From Corynebacterium zhongnanshanii (GTDB lineage Bacteria; Actinomycetota; Actinomycetes; Mycobacteriales; Mycobacteriaceae): 64,000 nt of DNA. The stretch's first letter is position 1; each line of letters opens with the position of its first letter. The notes under the pieces are model-generated. The model was not told the DNA's origin. It saw nothing but the letters and a program-made list of their open reading frames with translations, and made no database searches. Positions 1 through 8,518 of this stretch are shown here, in pieces. The DNA lies in assembly GCF_014490575.1 (NCBI RefSeq), contig NZ_CP061033.1, forward strand, positions 930,001 through 994,000. The letters run 5' to 3'. A program made the translations under genes and the position numbers.

Positions 1-1
1 G

Positions 2-1465
2 CAGTGGGACGACGCTGCCCATGACTACTGGCCTCGCCAATGGGGACGTGAGTACGTGCGCTTCGCTACCCACGAAAAGCGTGACTACCTGCGCGCCCTG
101 GGGCTACGTTCCCTGCCGACGGTCGGCTGGGCCGAGCGGGGAAGTGGTGACGGTGCCGGGCATGGAAACTCCGTCCCGCGATTCCACGTCACCTGGGGTA
201 CAGGTCCGGAAGTGGTGCGTATCTTCCGGGAACCACTGGAGGAGTTCGAGCGGCAAGGCAAGGTAGAGTTCCGTTTCCGTCACCAGGTCGATGAGCTGAT
301 CACTGAGGATACGGCTCAGGGCACCAAGGTGGTGGGCGTTCGCGGCTCATTGCTGGCTGAGGATGATTCCGATCGTGGTGTGAAGTCCAGTCGCGAGGTG
401 GTGGGGCAGTTTGAGGAGCGCGCCACCGCCACGGTGGTGACCTCCGGCGGTATCGGTGGAAACCTGGATCTGGTGCGTAGGTCCTGGCCCACGGAGCGCT
501 GGGGCGAAATGCCGGACAACATTGTGGTGGGCGTTCCTGCCCATGTGGATGGGCGCATGATCGAGATCTCCCATAAGGCCGGCGCCAACTTGGTGAACAC
601 TGACCGCATGTGGCATTACACCGAAGGCATGATGAACTGGGATCCCATTTGGCCGAAGCACGGTATCCGTATCATTCCGGGACCATCTTCTCTGTGGCTG
701 GATGCCACGGGTAAGCGTTTCCCCACGAATATCATTCCGGGCGGCGATACTATCGCCACGATGGAGGAGATCGGAAAATCCGGCCATGGTTACAGCTGGT
801 TTATTCTCACCAAGGCCATCGCGGATAAGGAGTTCATTTTCTCCGGGTCGGAGCAAAACGATGACATCACCATCAAGACCGTGAAGAACCTGGTGCAGAA
901 GGTGACCAGCAAAGAGACTCACTATGCGGTGAAGAACTTTATGGACCACGGTGAGGACTGGATTCTGGCTGATAACTTGTCCGATTTGGTCTCCCAGATG
1001 AACGAGCTGGTGGGCCCTGATAATCCGCAGATTGATGAGGATGATCTGCGGCGCACCATTGAGCACCGCGATTCTCAGGTGGATAATAAATACTCCAAGG
1101 ATGCGCAGATTAATTACATTCGCATGGCCCGCGGCTATCTGGGAGACCGTATTGTGCGTTGTGAGGCTCCGCATAAATTGCTCGACGAATCAAAGGGCCC
1201 GCTGATTGCCATTCGCATTCGCTTACTGACGCGCAAGACGCTGGGTGGTATCGAAACGGATCTGTCTGGACGTTGCCTGACCAGTGACGGCGAGGTGCTG
1301 CCTGGCTTGTATGCCGCCGGCGAGGTCGCTGGTTTCGGTGGTGGCGGTGTCCACGGAAAGAATGCCCTGGAGGGCACGTTCCTGGGCGGATGCATCCACT
1401 CGGGTAAGCGTGTGGGCGAGGCGCTCCGGTCGCAGGTGGAGGCCTTGGATGCCGAAGCACAGTGA
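2..1465 (+). CDS. FAD-binding dehydrogenase (3-ketosteroid dehydrogenase / fumarate reductase-like flavoprotein), 5' partial
   Basis: The reading frame is open to the left edge, so the start codon and the N-terminal Rossmann FAD motif lie outside the window; the GTG at 56 is an internal codon, because the in-frame sequence before it (ending WGREYVRFA) reads as continuous family sequence. The visible part has the family's GNSVPRFH and TWGTGPEVV segments, and a C-terminal AAGEVAGFGGGG...ALEGTFLGG FAD-binding stretch. Proteins of this type (Rv1817-like, from memory) are cytosolic flavin oxidoreductases of uncertain substrate, related to KstD and fumarate reductase flavoproteins. The stop is 4 nt before the amidase start, so the two are probably co-transcribed. 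Family call is firm; substrate is unknown. Confidence 0.85.
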   Translation, partial: QWDDAAHDYWPRQWGREYVRFATHEKRDYLRALGLRSLPTVGWAERGSGDGAGHGNSVPRFHVTWGTGPEVVRIFREPLEEFERQGKVEFRFRHQVDELITEDTAQGTKVVGVRGSLLAEDDSDRGVKSSREVVGQFEERATATVVTSGGIGGNLDLVRRSWPTERWGEMPDNIVVGVPAHVDGRMIEISHKAGANLVNTDRMWHYTEGMMNWDPIWPKHGIRIIPGPSSLWLDATGKRFPTNIIPGGDTIATMEEIGKSGHGYSWFILTKAIADKEFIFSGSEQNDDITIKTVKNLVQKVTSKETHYAVKNFMDHGEDWILADNLSDLVSQMNELVGPDNPQIDEDDLRRTIEHRDSQVDNKYSKDAQINYIRMARGYLGDRIVRCEAPHKLLDESKGPLIAIRIRLLTRKTLGGIETDLSGRCLTSDGEVLPGLYAAGEVAGFGGGGVHGKNALEGTFLGGCIHSGKRVGEALRSQVEALDAEAQ

Positions 1466-1469
1466 CAAC

Positions 1470-2870
1470 ATGGCGCCACGGCGCAGTGACATTACAGTGC
1501 AGCAGCACGCTGAGGATACAGTCCAGTGGCACACCCTCGACGCTCATCAGTGGCGCGATGCCGCCACTCAACACGGGGCGGTGACGGGCATCCGCGCGGC
1601 CTTGGAGCGTATCGAGCGGCGTAACGACTACCTCAATGCCTTCACGATCATCCTGCGAGAAGAATCCCTCAGTCAGGCCGAAAAGCTTGACCAGCTTCCC
1701 GCCGATCAGCGCGGCCCTCTGCACGGCGTTCCCGTGGCGATCAAGGACGAGGTAGACGTGGCCGGCTGCGTCACCAGCTTCGGAACCTCGGGAAACTCCA
1801 CACCGCGGACAGAAGATTCTCTCATCGTGCAGCGCCTCCGAGCCGCCGGCGCGATCATCATCGGCAAGACAGCCATGCCTGCGTTCGGCGCGTTTCCCTT
1901 CACCGAGTCCCAGCGCTTTGGCATCACCCGCAATCCCGTCCATCCTGCGCACACCCCGGGCGGATCGTCCGGTGGGTCGGCGGCCGCGGTGGCCGATGGC
2001 ATGGTTCCCCTGGCAATCGGCGGCGACGGCGGGGGATCCGTGCGCATCCCCGCCGACCACTGCGGCATCGTGGGCCTGAAACCCGCCCGTGGTGTTGTTC
2101 CCTCCAGCCCCTACGAGCACTTGTGGTACGCGCTCGGTACCGCAGGCCCGCTGGCTCGGACCGTCGCCGATGTGCGCTTGGCGTATTCCGTCATTGCTGG
2201 GGATAGTACTGCTGATTCTGATATATCCGACGCCCAGCCTCCCGCTCCGACACCCTTGCGCATAGGCGTCAGTGTGCGTCCGCTCAGCCCGCTGACGCGA
2301 CTAGTGAGAGAGAACCGGCGGGCGGTGCGCCGGGCGTCGGATATTTTGCGCAGCCAGGGGCATACGGTGACGGACATTGACCTGCGTCACCCGGATCCCG
2401 CGCCGGCGTTTCTGGTGCAATTTTTTGCCGGGATTCGGGCGGAGATCGCGGGGCTGGAGCATCCGCGGCGGATTGAGGCGCGGCATCGGTGGACCAGGGT
2501 GCTGGGCGCGTGGGCGAGTGGTCCTGTGCTGCGCTGGGCGCTCGCATGGTCGGAGCGCTTTGGGCAGAGGATGGAGCGGACGTTCGCTGAGTACGATGTG
2601 CTGCTCACGCCCACGGTGGCCGGGCGGCCCAGGAAGGCCGGCGTCCTGACGGGGAAGGGGCTAGTGGGCGCGGGGCTCGCGAGCATGCCGTCGGTGGCGT
2701 ATACGGCGGTGTGGAATGTCTCGGGGCACCCGGGGTTGACCGTGCCGATGGGGCTGGGGGAGGACGGGTTGCCCACGAGTGTGCAGCTCATCGGTTCCGT
2801 CGGGGACCGTGAGGTGGCGGCGTTGGTTCGGGCAGGGGAGCAGCTGATGCGGGCAGAGGGTGCGTCCTAA
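1470..2870 (+). CDS. Amidase signature family hydrolase
   Basis: A 466-aa amidase. The Ser-cisSer-Lys triad is visible: Lys92 in VAIKDEVD, the cis-Ser at about 167 in GGSSGGS, and the nucleophile Ser190 in GDGGGSVRIP. The family hydrolyses amide bonds (aliphatic or aryl amides, or Gln in GatA). GatA is less likely because the gene is not beside gatB/gatC and the C-terminal half is divergent. I start at the ATG at 1470, four bases after the preceding stop, because the signature domain begins soon after it; frames further upstream overlap the flavoprotein gene. Substrate is unknown. The last third is very G-rich in third positions, in keeping with high-GC coding. Confidence 0.85.
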   Translation: MAPRRSDITVQQHAEDTVQWHTLDAHQWRDAATQHGAVTGIRAALERIERRNDYLNAFTIILREESLSQAEKLDQLPADQRGPLHGVPVAIKDEVDVAGCVTSFGTSGNSTPRTEDSLIVQRLRAAGAIIIGKTAMPAFGAFPFTESQRFGITRNPVHPAHTPGGSSGGSAAAVADGMVPLAIGGDGGGSVRIPADHCGIVGLKPARGVVPSSPYEHLWYALGTAGPLARTVADVRLAYSVIAGDSTADSDISDAQPPAPTPLRIGVSVRPLSPLTRLVRENRRAVRRASDILRSQGHTVTDIDLRHPDPAPAFLVQFFAGIRAEIAGLEHPRRIEARHRWTRVLGAWASGPVLRWALAWSERFGQRMERTFAEYDVLLTPTVAGRPRKAGVLTGKGLVGAGLASMPSVAYTAVWNVSGHPGLTVPMGLGEDGLPTSVQLIGSVGDREVAALVRAGEQLMRAEGAS

Positions 2871-2937
2871 AGGGTGTTCTTGGGGCGTCCCTGGGACCGT
2901 GCTTGAGCCGCGCGCCTGCCACTTTTGGGGGTAAAAA

Positions 2938-2978
2938 CCATTGTTTGTGAAAGAAAAACAATATTTTCAAGACAATGG
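2938..2978. promoter_or_regulatory. Imperfect 41-bp palindrome upstream of the lipase gene
   Basis: CCATTGT (2938-2944) is mirrored by ACAATGG (2972-2978), with partly complementary inner arms (GTGAAA against TTTTCA) in an AT-rich patch unlike its surroundings. It lies about 95 bp before the lipase start. It could be a repressor or activator operator, or a weak bidirectional terminator behind the amidase. A second short hairpin, GCCACC-GGC-GGTGGC (3012-3026), lies in the presumed leader. Confidence 0.35.
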
Positions 2979-3071
2979 CTCGCGGAAGGAACATACTTTT
3001 GACTAGCCACAGCCACCGGCGGTGGCGGTACACGTTCGTTTCTACCGTTTCTACGAGGGAAAGCTACAAGC

Positions 3072-4658
3072 ATGAAAAGAAGGACCACCACTCACGTCCG
3101 TCACCGTTCCTCATCGCGCAGCCTGGGGTTGAGGCTGTGCGCTGCGGTCAGCGTGCCATTGTTCGCTGCAGCGGCGTTCGCGCCAGCGGCTAACGCAGCC
3201 AACGCCAGCGACATTGGGTCGCTGCAATCGATCACCGCACTGAGCTCTCAGGGTGCCGCGCCCGTCGTGGTGAGGGGGCAAAGTGATGATTTCTACAACA
3301 TCCACGACGTCAATCCCACCACGCCAGGGGAGATCCTGCGGAAGAAGGAGACTGCTTACAACCGCCTGATGGGAGATGCCGATTTCAATCTTCCCGACAA
3401 GGCCACCAAGATCATGTACACCACAACCACGCAGCACGGCGACCTGGTTCCTGTGACCGGCTACGTTGTGGAGCCGAACGTGGAGTGGAAGGGCCCTGGC
3501 CCTCGTCCAACGTTGGTGGTCGGCCGTGGAACCGTTGGTCAGGGTGACCAGTGCGCGCCATCGCGGCAGTGGCCACTGGATAACCAGCCAGACCCCATCA
3601 CCGCAGGACGCCTGGTGAACCTCGAGGGACTCTACGACTGGGTCTTCCTGAACCAGGGCGTGCGCGTGGTGGTCACGGACTACGTGGGCATGGGAACCGA
3701 GCCAGTTCACACCTACATGAACCGCCTGGACCAGGCACACGCCATGGCAGATGCCGCCCGTGCAGCCAGGAACCTGGTGGGTGCCGAGAACTTCGGAAAG
3801 ATTGGCTTCTACGGCCACTCCCAGGGTGGCGGCGCCTCCGCCGCTGCCGTGGAGGAGGTCAGCTCCTACGCTAAGGACCTGGATGTGGCTGGAGCGTATG
3901 CGTCCGCGCCACCGGCGGACTTGAACGAGGTGCAGAAGAACATCGACGGCTCCGACCTGGTAGGCGCGATCGGCTTCTCAATCAACGGCCTTCTGGCGCG
4001 TTACCCAGAACTGCGTCCGATCCTTGACCAGCACCTGTCTGACAAGGGCAAGGACGTGCTGGAGGATCTCAAGACCACCTGTACTGATGAGATTGAGGAC
4101 AAGTATGGCAATCAGACTACCAGCCAGTGGACGAACTCGGGCAAGAGCCTGGACGAGATTGTGGCCGATAGCCCCGAGGCTCAAAAGGCCATGGATGACC
4201 AGCTGATCGGTAAAGGTGTTAACGCGGCACCGATCATGATCATTTCCGGTCGCTACGACCAGAACGTGGAATACAAGCAGGCGAAAACCCTGGCACGGAA
4301 GTGGTGCGAAAAGGGCGGAAAGGTTGTCTACCGCGATGACATCCTGCCGGAGATTGGCAAGTACAACCACTTCATCCAGGCGATCTCTGGTGGAGCCTTT
4401 GGCTTCGGGTTCATGTTGGATCGTTTCCGCGGCGTACCGGTGAGCGGCGAATGCCAGATTTCCGACGACGCGGCTCCCGGTGGCGCAGGGTCCTCGCCAA
4501 CGGGATCGGCCGAGGCGTCCTCGGCGCTGTCCGCCGCGGGATCGCTGGAGCGTCCAGCAGCTGGCTCGGCACAGGCGTCCAGTGACGGTCGTGCCGCCCA
4601 GGCGATCGGATCTCTGTTCCGGAAGGGCTCCGGCGGAATCTCGCTCGGAAGCTCCTAG
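3072..4658 (+). CDS. Secreted triacylglycerol lipase (LIP family, alpha/beta hydrolase)
   Basis: A 528-aa exported lipase. The N-terminus has a long basic region followed by a hydrophobic segment ending in AFAPAANA, a typical signal peptide with AxA cleavage near residue 42. The alpha/beta hydrolase nucleophile elbow GHSQGG places the catalytic Ser at residue 250; an Asp in SGRYDQN and a His in KYNHFIQ fit the rest of the triad. Sequence style matches the prokaryotic 'secretory lipase' (LIP) family, common in lipid-dependent corynebacteria. The last about 65 residues are Ala/Ser/Gly-rich, perhaps a cell-wall linker. GAGGGAAAG precedes the ATG. The likely role is release of fatty acids from host or environmental triglycerides (inference). 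Confidence 0.88.
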   Translation: MKRRTTTHVRHRSSSRSLGLRLCAAVSVPLFAAAAFAPAANAANASDIGSLQSITALSSQGAAPVVVRGQSDDFYNIHDVNPTTPGEILRKKETAYNRLMGDADFNLPDKATKIMYTTTTQHGDLVPVTGYVVEPNVEWKGPGPRPTLVVGRGTVGQGDQCAPSRQWPLDNQPDPITAGRLVNLEGLYDWVFLNQGVRVVVTDYVGMGTEPVHTYMNRLDQAHAMADAARAARNLVGAENFGKIGFYGHSQGGGASAAAVEEVSSYAKDLDVAGAYASAPPADLNEVQKNIDGSDLVGAIGFSINGLLARYPELRPILDQHLSDKGKDVLEDLKTTCTDEIEDKYGNQTTSQWTNSGKSLDEIVADSPEAQKAMDDQLIGKGVNAAPIMIISGRYDQNVEYKQAKTLARKWCEKGGKVVYRDDILPEIGKYNHFIQAISGGAFGFGFMLDRFRGVPVSGECQISDDAAPGGAGSSPTGSAEASSALSAAGSLERPAAGSAQASSDGRAAQAIGSLFRKGSGGISLGSS

Positions 4659-5062
4659 GCGTTAGGTCGATGCCGGAGAAGACTAAGCCGGCGCTGATGT
4701 GCTGAGTCGGCCAGGGGAGAAACCCCTGGCCACGGCCTATAAACTAGAAGTGTCATAATGTATATTATCGGTATTTAATGATCTTGGGGAGCAGTAGTGC
4801 ATCGCGGTGAGCTCGATGAGCTCTCCTGAGGAGTTGAGCTTGTACTGCGTCACTCATGCATATTGCCGGGCGTGCGTTGTGATGGTGTGTTGACTTCGCG
4901 TTGTGGCGACATGCCGAGTGTGTGATGTGGCGACCAAGAGCCAGCGGTCTTGGTTGCTGGTGATTGTTGGTGCGTTTCTTTCGGTATGATCGCGCTCGAA
5001 ACACACTCCCTTCAATCTCTATAAAACGTCACATTGACGAATTGATGGAAAATCTCGGGCGG
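4659..5062. other. 404-bp convergent intergenic region
   Basis: No convincing gene is seen between the lipase and mgtE stop codons. A 79-codon minus-strand frame (4765-5004) is His/Arg-rich, lacks a ribosome site and looks fortuitous. The region holds the hairpin at 4709-4731 and an AT-rich stretch (4738-4790) with no assigned role. Confidence 0.5.
4709..4731. terminator. Hairpin after the lipase gene
   Basis: A perfect 9-bp stem, GGCCAGGGG / CCCCTGGCC, with an AGAAA loop lies 50 nt after the lipase stop. No U tract follows on either strand, so it would be an atypical terminator or a 3'-end stabilising hairpin. Confidence 0.5.
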
Positions 5063-6409
5063 CTAGCTCATCGCTGCGGCGATCTGATCTGCCAGAATGA
5101 TATTGGCGATCGTGAAGTAAATGATCAGTCCTGTAGCGTCCACGAGCGTGGACACCACCGGTGTGGAGAACACAGCCGGATCAACTTTCAGCTTCTTTGC
5201 CACGAGTGGCAATACTCCACCCACAATGCATGCCCAGCCGCAGATAAAGACAATCGTCAAACTGATCGTTGCCGCCACATCTGCCGCGTACAGCAGCCAC
5301 AGAATAGGAAATACCACCAAGCCCAAAAAAGCGCCCAGAGAAAGTCCAACGCGTAGCTCACGCCAAATCACGCGCACCACATCTCGCGGTCTCACCTCAT
5401 TCACGGCGAGTGCACGCACCACCGATGAGGCCGCCTGAGAGCCAGCATTACCGCCCGTACCAATAATCATCGGCACGAAAACACTCAACACCACAATCGC
5501 TTCGAGTGTGGACTCGAAGGACTCCATCACGTTGATCGTTAAAAATGCTGCGAAAATAAGAACGATCAGCCACACGCCACGCTTCTTAGCCAAGGTGAAC
5601 ACAGTCGCATTCAAGTAAGGCTCATTCAGAGGCTCAGCACCACCGGCGCGATACGCATCCTCGGTGGCCTCTTCCTCCAGGACCTCCATGGCATCATCAA
5701 CCGTTAAGAAGCCCAACAGGCGCTGCTCATCATCCACAATCGGCAACACCAGAAGGTCAGCCTCCTGCATCAAGCGCGCAGCAACCTCCTGGTCCACCAC
5801 CGCGTTGACCTGATGCTTCTCCTCCAGGAGAAGCTCATCCATAATGGTTCCGTCGTTCGCCGCCACAATTGTGGACAAGTGAACCAGTCCCACGAGGCGC
5901 CGATTATTATCAGTGACGGCGATCGTTGGCATGGACACATGATGCGATTGCAACTTAGCCAGCGCCTCTTCGCGACTCACCGAACGATCGAGAACCGTGG
6001 GCGTCGGGGTCATAAGGCGACCCACTGACTCCTTGGGGTAACCCAGCAACGCCGAGGTACGCTTACGCTCCTGGTCATCCAAACCATCAAGCAGACGAGC
6101 TGCTACCTTGGCGGGCATCTCCTCGAGAACCTGGACACGGTCATCCACCTCGAGATTCTCGAACAACTCCTCCACATTCTCATGGCGCATCACTTCCAGA
6201 AGCTCCGCCTGGTGAGGTGGATCCAGATGCTCGAATACAGTGAGGGCGCGATCTTTCGGCAACAATCGAAACGCGACAACTTGGGATCTATGGGGCAAAA
6301 AGCCCAGCTCGCCGGCAATATCGACAGAACTCTGGGATGTAAGCCACTGCTTTACCCCCTTGAGATCATTCGCACTGATTAAATCTTGCAAATCTGGACC
6401 GGTAGTCAT
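5063..6409 (-). CDS. mgtE: Magnesium transporter MgtE
   Basis: A 448-aa Mg2+ channel of the MgtE family. The N-terminal superhelical domain (about 1-125) is rich in charged helices; a tandem CBS pair follows (about 130-260, starting SVGRLMTPT); the C-terminal part has five hydrophobic segments with the conserved STLVDATG end of the pore region. The CBS/N domains sense cytosolic Mg2+ and gate the pore in characterised members. TAAAGGAGGGTAGAG precedes the ATG, and this ribosome site overlaps the end of the 59-aa gene just upstream, so the two are tightly linked. It is the last gene of a probable three-gene operon starting at the YceI-like gene. Confidence 0.92.
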   Translation of the reverse strand: MTTGPDLQDLISANDLKGVKQWLTSQSSVDIAGELGFLPHRSQVVAFRLLPKDRALTVFEHLDPPHQAELLEVMRHENVEELFENLEVDDRVQVLEEMPAKVAARLLDGLDDQERKRTSALLGYPKESVGRLMTPTPTVLDRSVSREEALAKLQSHHVSMPTIAVTDNNRRLVGLVHLSTIVAANDGTIMDELLLEEKHQVNAVVDQEVAARLMQEADLLVLPIVDDEQRLLGFLTVDDAMEVLEEEATEDAYRAGGAEPLNEPYLNATVFTLAKKRGVWLIVLIFAAFLTINVMESFESTLEAIVVLSVFVPMIIGTGGNAGSQAASSVVRALAVNEVRPRDVVRVIWRELRVGLSLGAFLGLVVFPILWLLYAADVAATISLTIVFICGWACIVGGVLPLVAKKLKVDPAVFSTPVVSTLVDATGLIIYFTIANIILADQIAAAMS

Positions 6410-6412
6410 TCT

Positions 6413-6592
6413 CTACCCTCCTTTAGTGTAAGAATCCCACAACTGCCACGCAGTTAACGCAGCGATGATACCACAGGTAGCAGCAAAGGTGTAGTGTACC
6501 CAGGTGTTTTCACCCAGGAGAAGGAAGATAATAAAAGCAATCAGCACCACAAGGCGCATGATGCGAGAATAAAGGACAATCTGAGGATTCAT
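6413..6592 (-). CDS. Small two-helix membrane protein between yceI-like gene and mgtE
   Basis: A 59-aa frame starting MNPQIVLYSRIM. It has two predicted membrane helices (about 12-26, VVLIAFIIFLLL core, and 34-48, around HYTFAATCGIIAAL) joined by a short GENTW turn, and ends SYTKGG. It starts 2 nt after the YceI-family stop and ends 3 nt before the mgtE start; its last codons supply mgtE's GGAGG ribosome site. This packing, the clear hydrophobic pattern and the absence of any other explanation for the gap support a real gene. The family is not recognised. It might be an MgtE accessory peptide or simply a conserved orphan; no function is claimed. Confidence 0.7.
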   Translation of the reverse strand: MNPQIVLYSRIMRLVVLIAFIIFLLLGENTWVHYTFAATCGIIAALTAWQLWDSYTKGG

Positions 6593-6594
6593 AC

Positions 6595-7290
6595 TTAACT
6601 CTTCTGGAGAACAAGAAGCACATCCAAGGTGCCCTGTTCCTCAATCTTTGCAGCAACAAACTCCGGGGTTTTTACACCAAAATCTAGACGATTAAAAGGA
6701 ATATTTGCCGACAGGACAACATTGTCGCCAGTTCTCAGCACCTTGAAGGTAGCCGTCACCTGTTTCGTTTGACCATGGATATACAGATCCCCAGTCGCGG
6801 TAATTTCCCCGGTGGTGCCATCCTTAGGGAGTGATGACACGTCCACAGGATCCGTCAGAGTAAACGATGCCTCGGGAAACTCCTGTGTTTCCAGTATCTT
6901 CTTGCGCACATTAATGTCACGTTTTTCCACGTCACTACTAATGCCATCGACGCGGACACTCACAACTGCTTCGGTCAGCACATCATCGTGGACGGTGACA
7001 TGCCCCTTAATGTTCTGCTCCTTGTGATTATCAGCGCGGCCAGATGTTTCCTTCGCTCCCGCTGGGAGCACCTCGTGGAACGTGTAGCCCACCTGGGACT
7101 GATTCGCGCCCTGGCCAGGGATGATCACCCAGGATCCGTTCATGTCCGTCGTTGCAGGATCACCACCCGTGCTGATGCTTGCGGTCCGGAGTCCTGGATT
7201 GCCGACGAACATGTTCACGATCGGACGCAGCGCAAACACTGCGCACAAAATGATGCCGATGGTTCCGAACGTGATGATGGCTTTACGCAT
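6595..7290 (-). CDS. YceI-family (lipid/isoprenoid-binding lipocalin-fold) membrane-anchored protein
   Basis: A 231-aa protein with one N-terminal hydrophobic helix (about 5-28) that would act as anchor or uncleaved signal, followed by a YceI-like beta-barrel domain: VGYTFHEVLP, TVHDDVLTEA, a KKILETQEFPEASFTL core and GDLYIHGQTKQVTATF, features typical of the family. YceI proteins bind polyisoprenoids or amphiphiles in the periplasm; ligands of the actinobacterial forms are not known. It is the first gene of a likely operon with the 59-aa membrane protein and mgtE. About 58 bp separate it from the next upstream minus-strand gene. Confidence 0.85.
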   Translation of the reverse strand: MRKAIITFGTIGIILCAVFALRPIVNMFVGNPGLRTASISTGGDPATTDMNGSWVIIPGQGANQSQVGYTFHEVLPAGAKETSGRADNHKEQNIKGHVTVHDDVLTEAVVSVRVDGISSDVEKRDINVRKKILETQEFPEASFTLTDPVDVSSLPKDGTTGEITATGDLYIHGQTKQVTATFKVLRTGDNVVLSANIPFNRLDFGVKTPEFVAAKIEEQGTLDVLLVLQKS

Positions 7291-7348
7291 GCCTCTTAGC
7301 CTAACGGGGTGGTGTTATGGATGCCTAATTAAACATGTTCCTTGACTC

Positions 7349-7981
7349 CTAGGTGATACGGAAGCGCTCCACCTTTCGGGCGAGGTCCAACAACTCGTTG
7401 GTTAACTCCTCCATAGCCTGTGGATCCTCGCCCTCGGACACGGCTGTGACAATGTCCTCTGCCGCACACCGCAACTCGAATAGCTGATCGTGGAGAGCAT
7501 TGACAGCTGAGGGGCGCAGAATGATGGAGTCCTCTTCGATGCCCGTGTTCTTTAGCCGAGCGCGCTGCTCGTAGGCGCGCTGCCGGCAGGACTGCCCACA
7601 ATATTTGCGATGACGGCCCTTAGGGTTGGGCTGCACTTCCCTGCCGCACCATGCGCACGGAACAGGCTTGCGTCGGGCTCCTCGCCTCTTCGCGAAGGGC
7701 TGCCCGAAAGGGCTGAGATCAGATGATGCCTGGGTCTGTCCAGCGGCTCGGCCAGCGTCTTCTCGTGTCTGCGGAGAGCGAGAGCCGGACGCCGCAGAAG
7801 CGTAAGTATCGATAGCGTCTGACGAAGGGGAAGAATCTGAAGAAAAAGAAGAATTGGCAGCCACGGGAACAAATTCTACGCGTCGTACGTTGAATAGGGG
7901 TGTGAAGGGCTCCTCTACCCCATCACCCGGTAGACTATGGGAGCTGAATAATTGATGCGTGAAACATCGCAGACGCAACAA
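7349..7981 (-). CDS. Conserved protein with a CxxC...CxxxC zinc-finger motif, adjacent to rbpA
   Basis: The C-terminal about 100 residues are clearly coding: PCAWCGREV, then RKYCGQSCRQRAYEQR, forming a CxxC-CxxxC treble-clef-like metal site resembling the end of CGNR-type zinc proteins, followed by an acidic helical tail (LFELRCAAEDIV). The N-terminal 100 residues are Ser-rich and low complexity, and the start is uncertain: the longest frame begins at 7981, only 23 nt from the divergent rbpA start and across its promoter, so a shorter form is likely. I recall similar small proteins beside rbpA in other corynebacteria. A nucleic-acid-binding role is an inference from the motif. Confidence 0.65.
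   Translation of the reverse strand: MLRLRCFTHQLFSSHSLPGDGVEEPFTPLFNVRRVEFVPVAANSSFSSDSSPSSDAIDTYASAASGSRSPQTREDAGRAAGQTQASSDLSPFGQPFAKRRGARRKPVPCAWCGREVQPNPKGRHRKYCGQSCRQRAYEQRARLKNTGIEEDSIILRPSAVNALHDQLFELRCAAEDIVTAVSEGEDPQAMEELTNELLDLARKVERFRIT
7865..7894 (+). promoter_or_regulatory. SigH/SigR-like promoter for rbpA
   Basis: GGGAAC (7865-7870) and CGTTGAA (7888-7894) are separated by 17 nt, close to the corynebacterial SigH consensus as I recall it (GGAAY, 16-20 nt, YGTTGAA). It points towards rbpA, with a leader of about 100 nt. rbpA is a SigR target in Streptomyces, which supports the reading. Confidence 0.6.
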
Positions 7982-8004
7982 ACACGAGGAGTGTGAGGTT
8001 CACA

Positions 8005-8382
8005 ATGGCAGATCGCGTACTGCGCGGAAGTCGTATGGGTGCAGTGTCCTATGAAACGGATCGCGACCACGACCTGGCTCCACGCCGCATGGTGAAGTAC
8101 CGCACCGACAATGGCGAGGTCTACGAAGTTCCCTTCGCCGATGATGCGGAAATCCCTCAAGAGTGGATGTGCAAAAACGGCCAGCTTGGTGTGCTCGTGG
8201 AAGGCGATGGCCAGGAATCCAAGCCTGTGAAGCCACCACGTACCCACTGGGACATGCTGTGCGAGCGCCGCAGCATCGAAGAGCTGGAAGTTCTCCTGGA
8301 TGAGCGTTTGGAGCTTCTGCGCAAGCGTCGTCGTAATGCCGTGAAGCTGCTGAAGGAACAAGAGTCAGGATCCTCCCGCTAG
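8005..8382 (+). CDS. rbpA: RNA polymerase-binding protein RbpA
   Basis: A 125-aa actinobacterial transcription factor that binds the beta subunit and group I sigma factors and stabilises open complexes. The start MADRVLRGSRMGAVSYETD, the core tail and the basic linker leading to PPRTHWDMLCERRSIEEL (sigma-interaction domain) are all present, and length is normal. I choose the ATG at 8005 because it gives the family's N-terminus and has GAGG six bases upstream; the in-frame GTG at 7993 would add four unmatched residues. A SigH-like promoter is seen at 7865-7894, implying thiol- or heat-stress induction. A strong hairpin follows at 8453. Confidence 0.95.
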   Translation: MADRVLRGSRMGAVSYETDRDHDLAPRRMVKYRTDNGEVYEVPFADDAEIPQEWMCKNGQLGVLVEGDGQESKPVKPPRTHWDMLCERRSIEELEVLLDERLELLRKRRRNAVKLLKEQESGSSR

Positions 8383-8452
8383 GACACGCAGCGCACTCAA
8401 GGCATCTCAAAAGCATCGCTGCACAGAGCGATACACGCTCACAACCAACAGC

Positions 8453-8490
8453 AAACCCCTCCCGCCTGAGATAACAGGCCGGAGGGGTTT
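8453..8490. terminator. Bidirectional terminator between rbpA and ppm1
   Basis: AAACCCCTCC-C-GCCTG (8453-8468) pairs with CAGGC-C-GGAGGGGTTT (8475-8490) around an AGATAA loop: a 15-bp stem with one mismatch. The stem ends in A3/T3 runs on both strands, so it can serve the convergent rbpA and ppm1 genes. Confidence 0.8.
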
Positions 8491-8518
8491 CATCGCATCT
8501 GAGTCCTGAAGCGATGCC

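Noticed and set aside
4765..5004. 79-codon minus-strand frame between lipase and mgtE
   Set aside because: His/Arg-rich, no ribosome site, no resemblance to a known protein.
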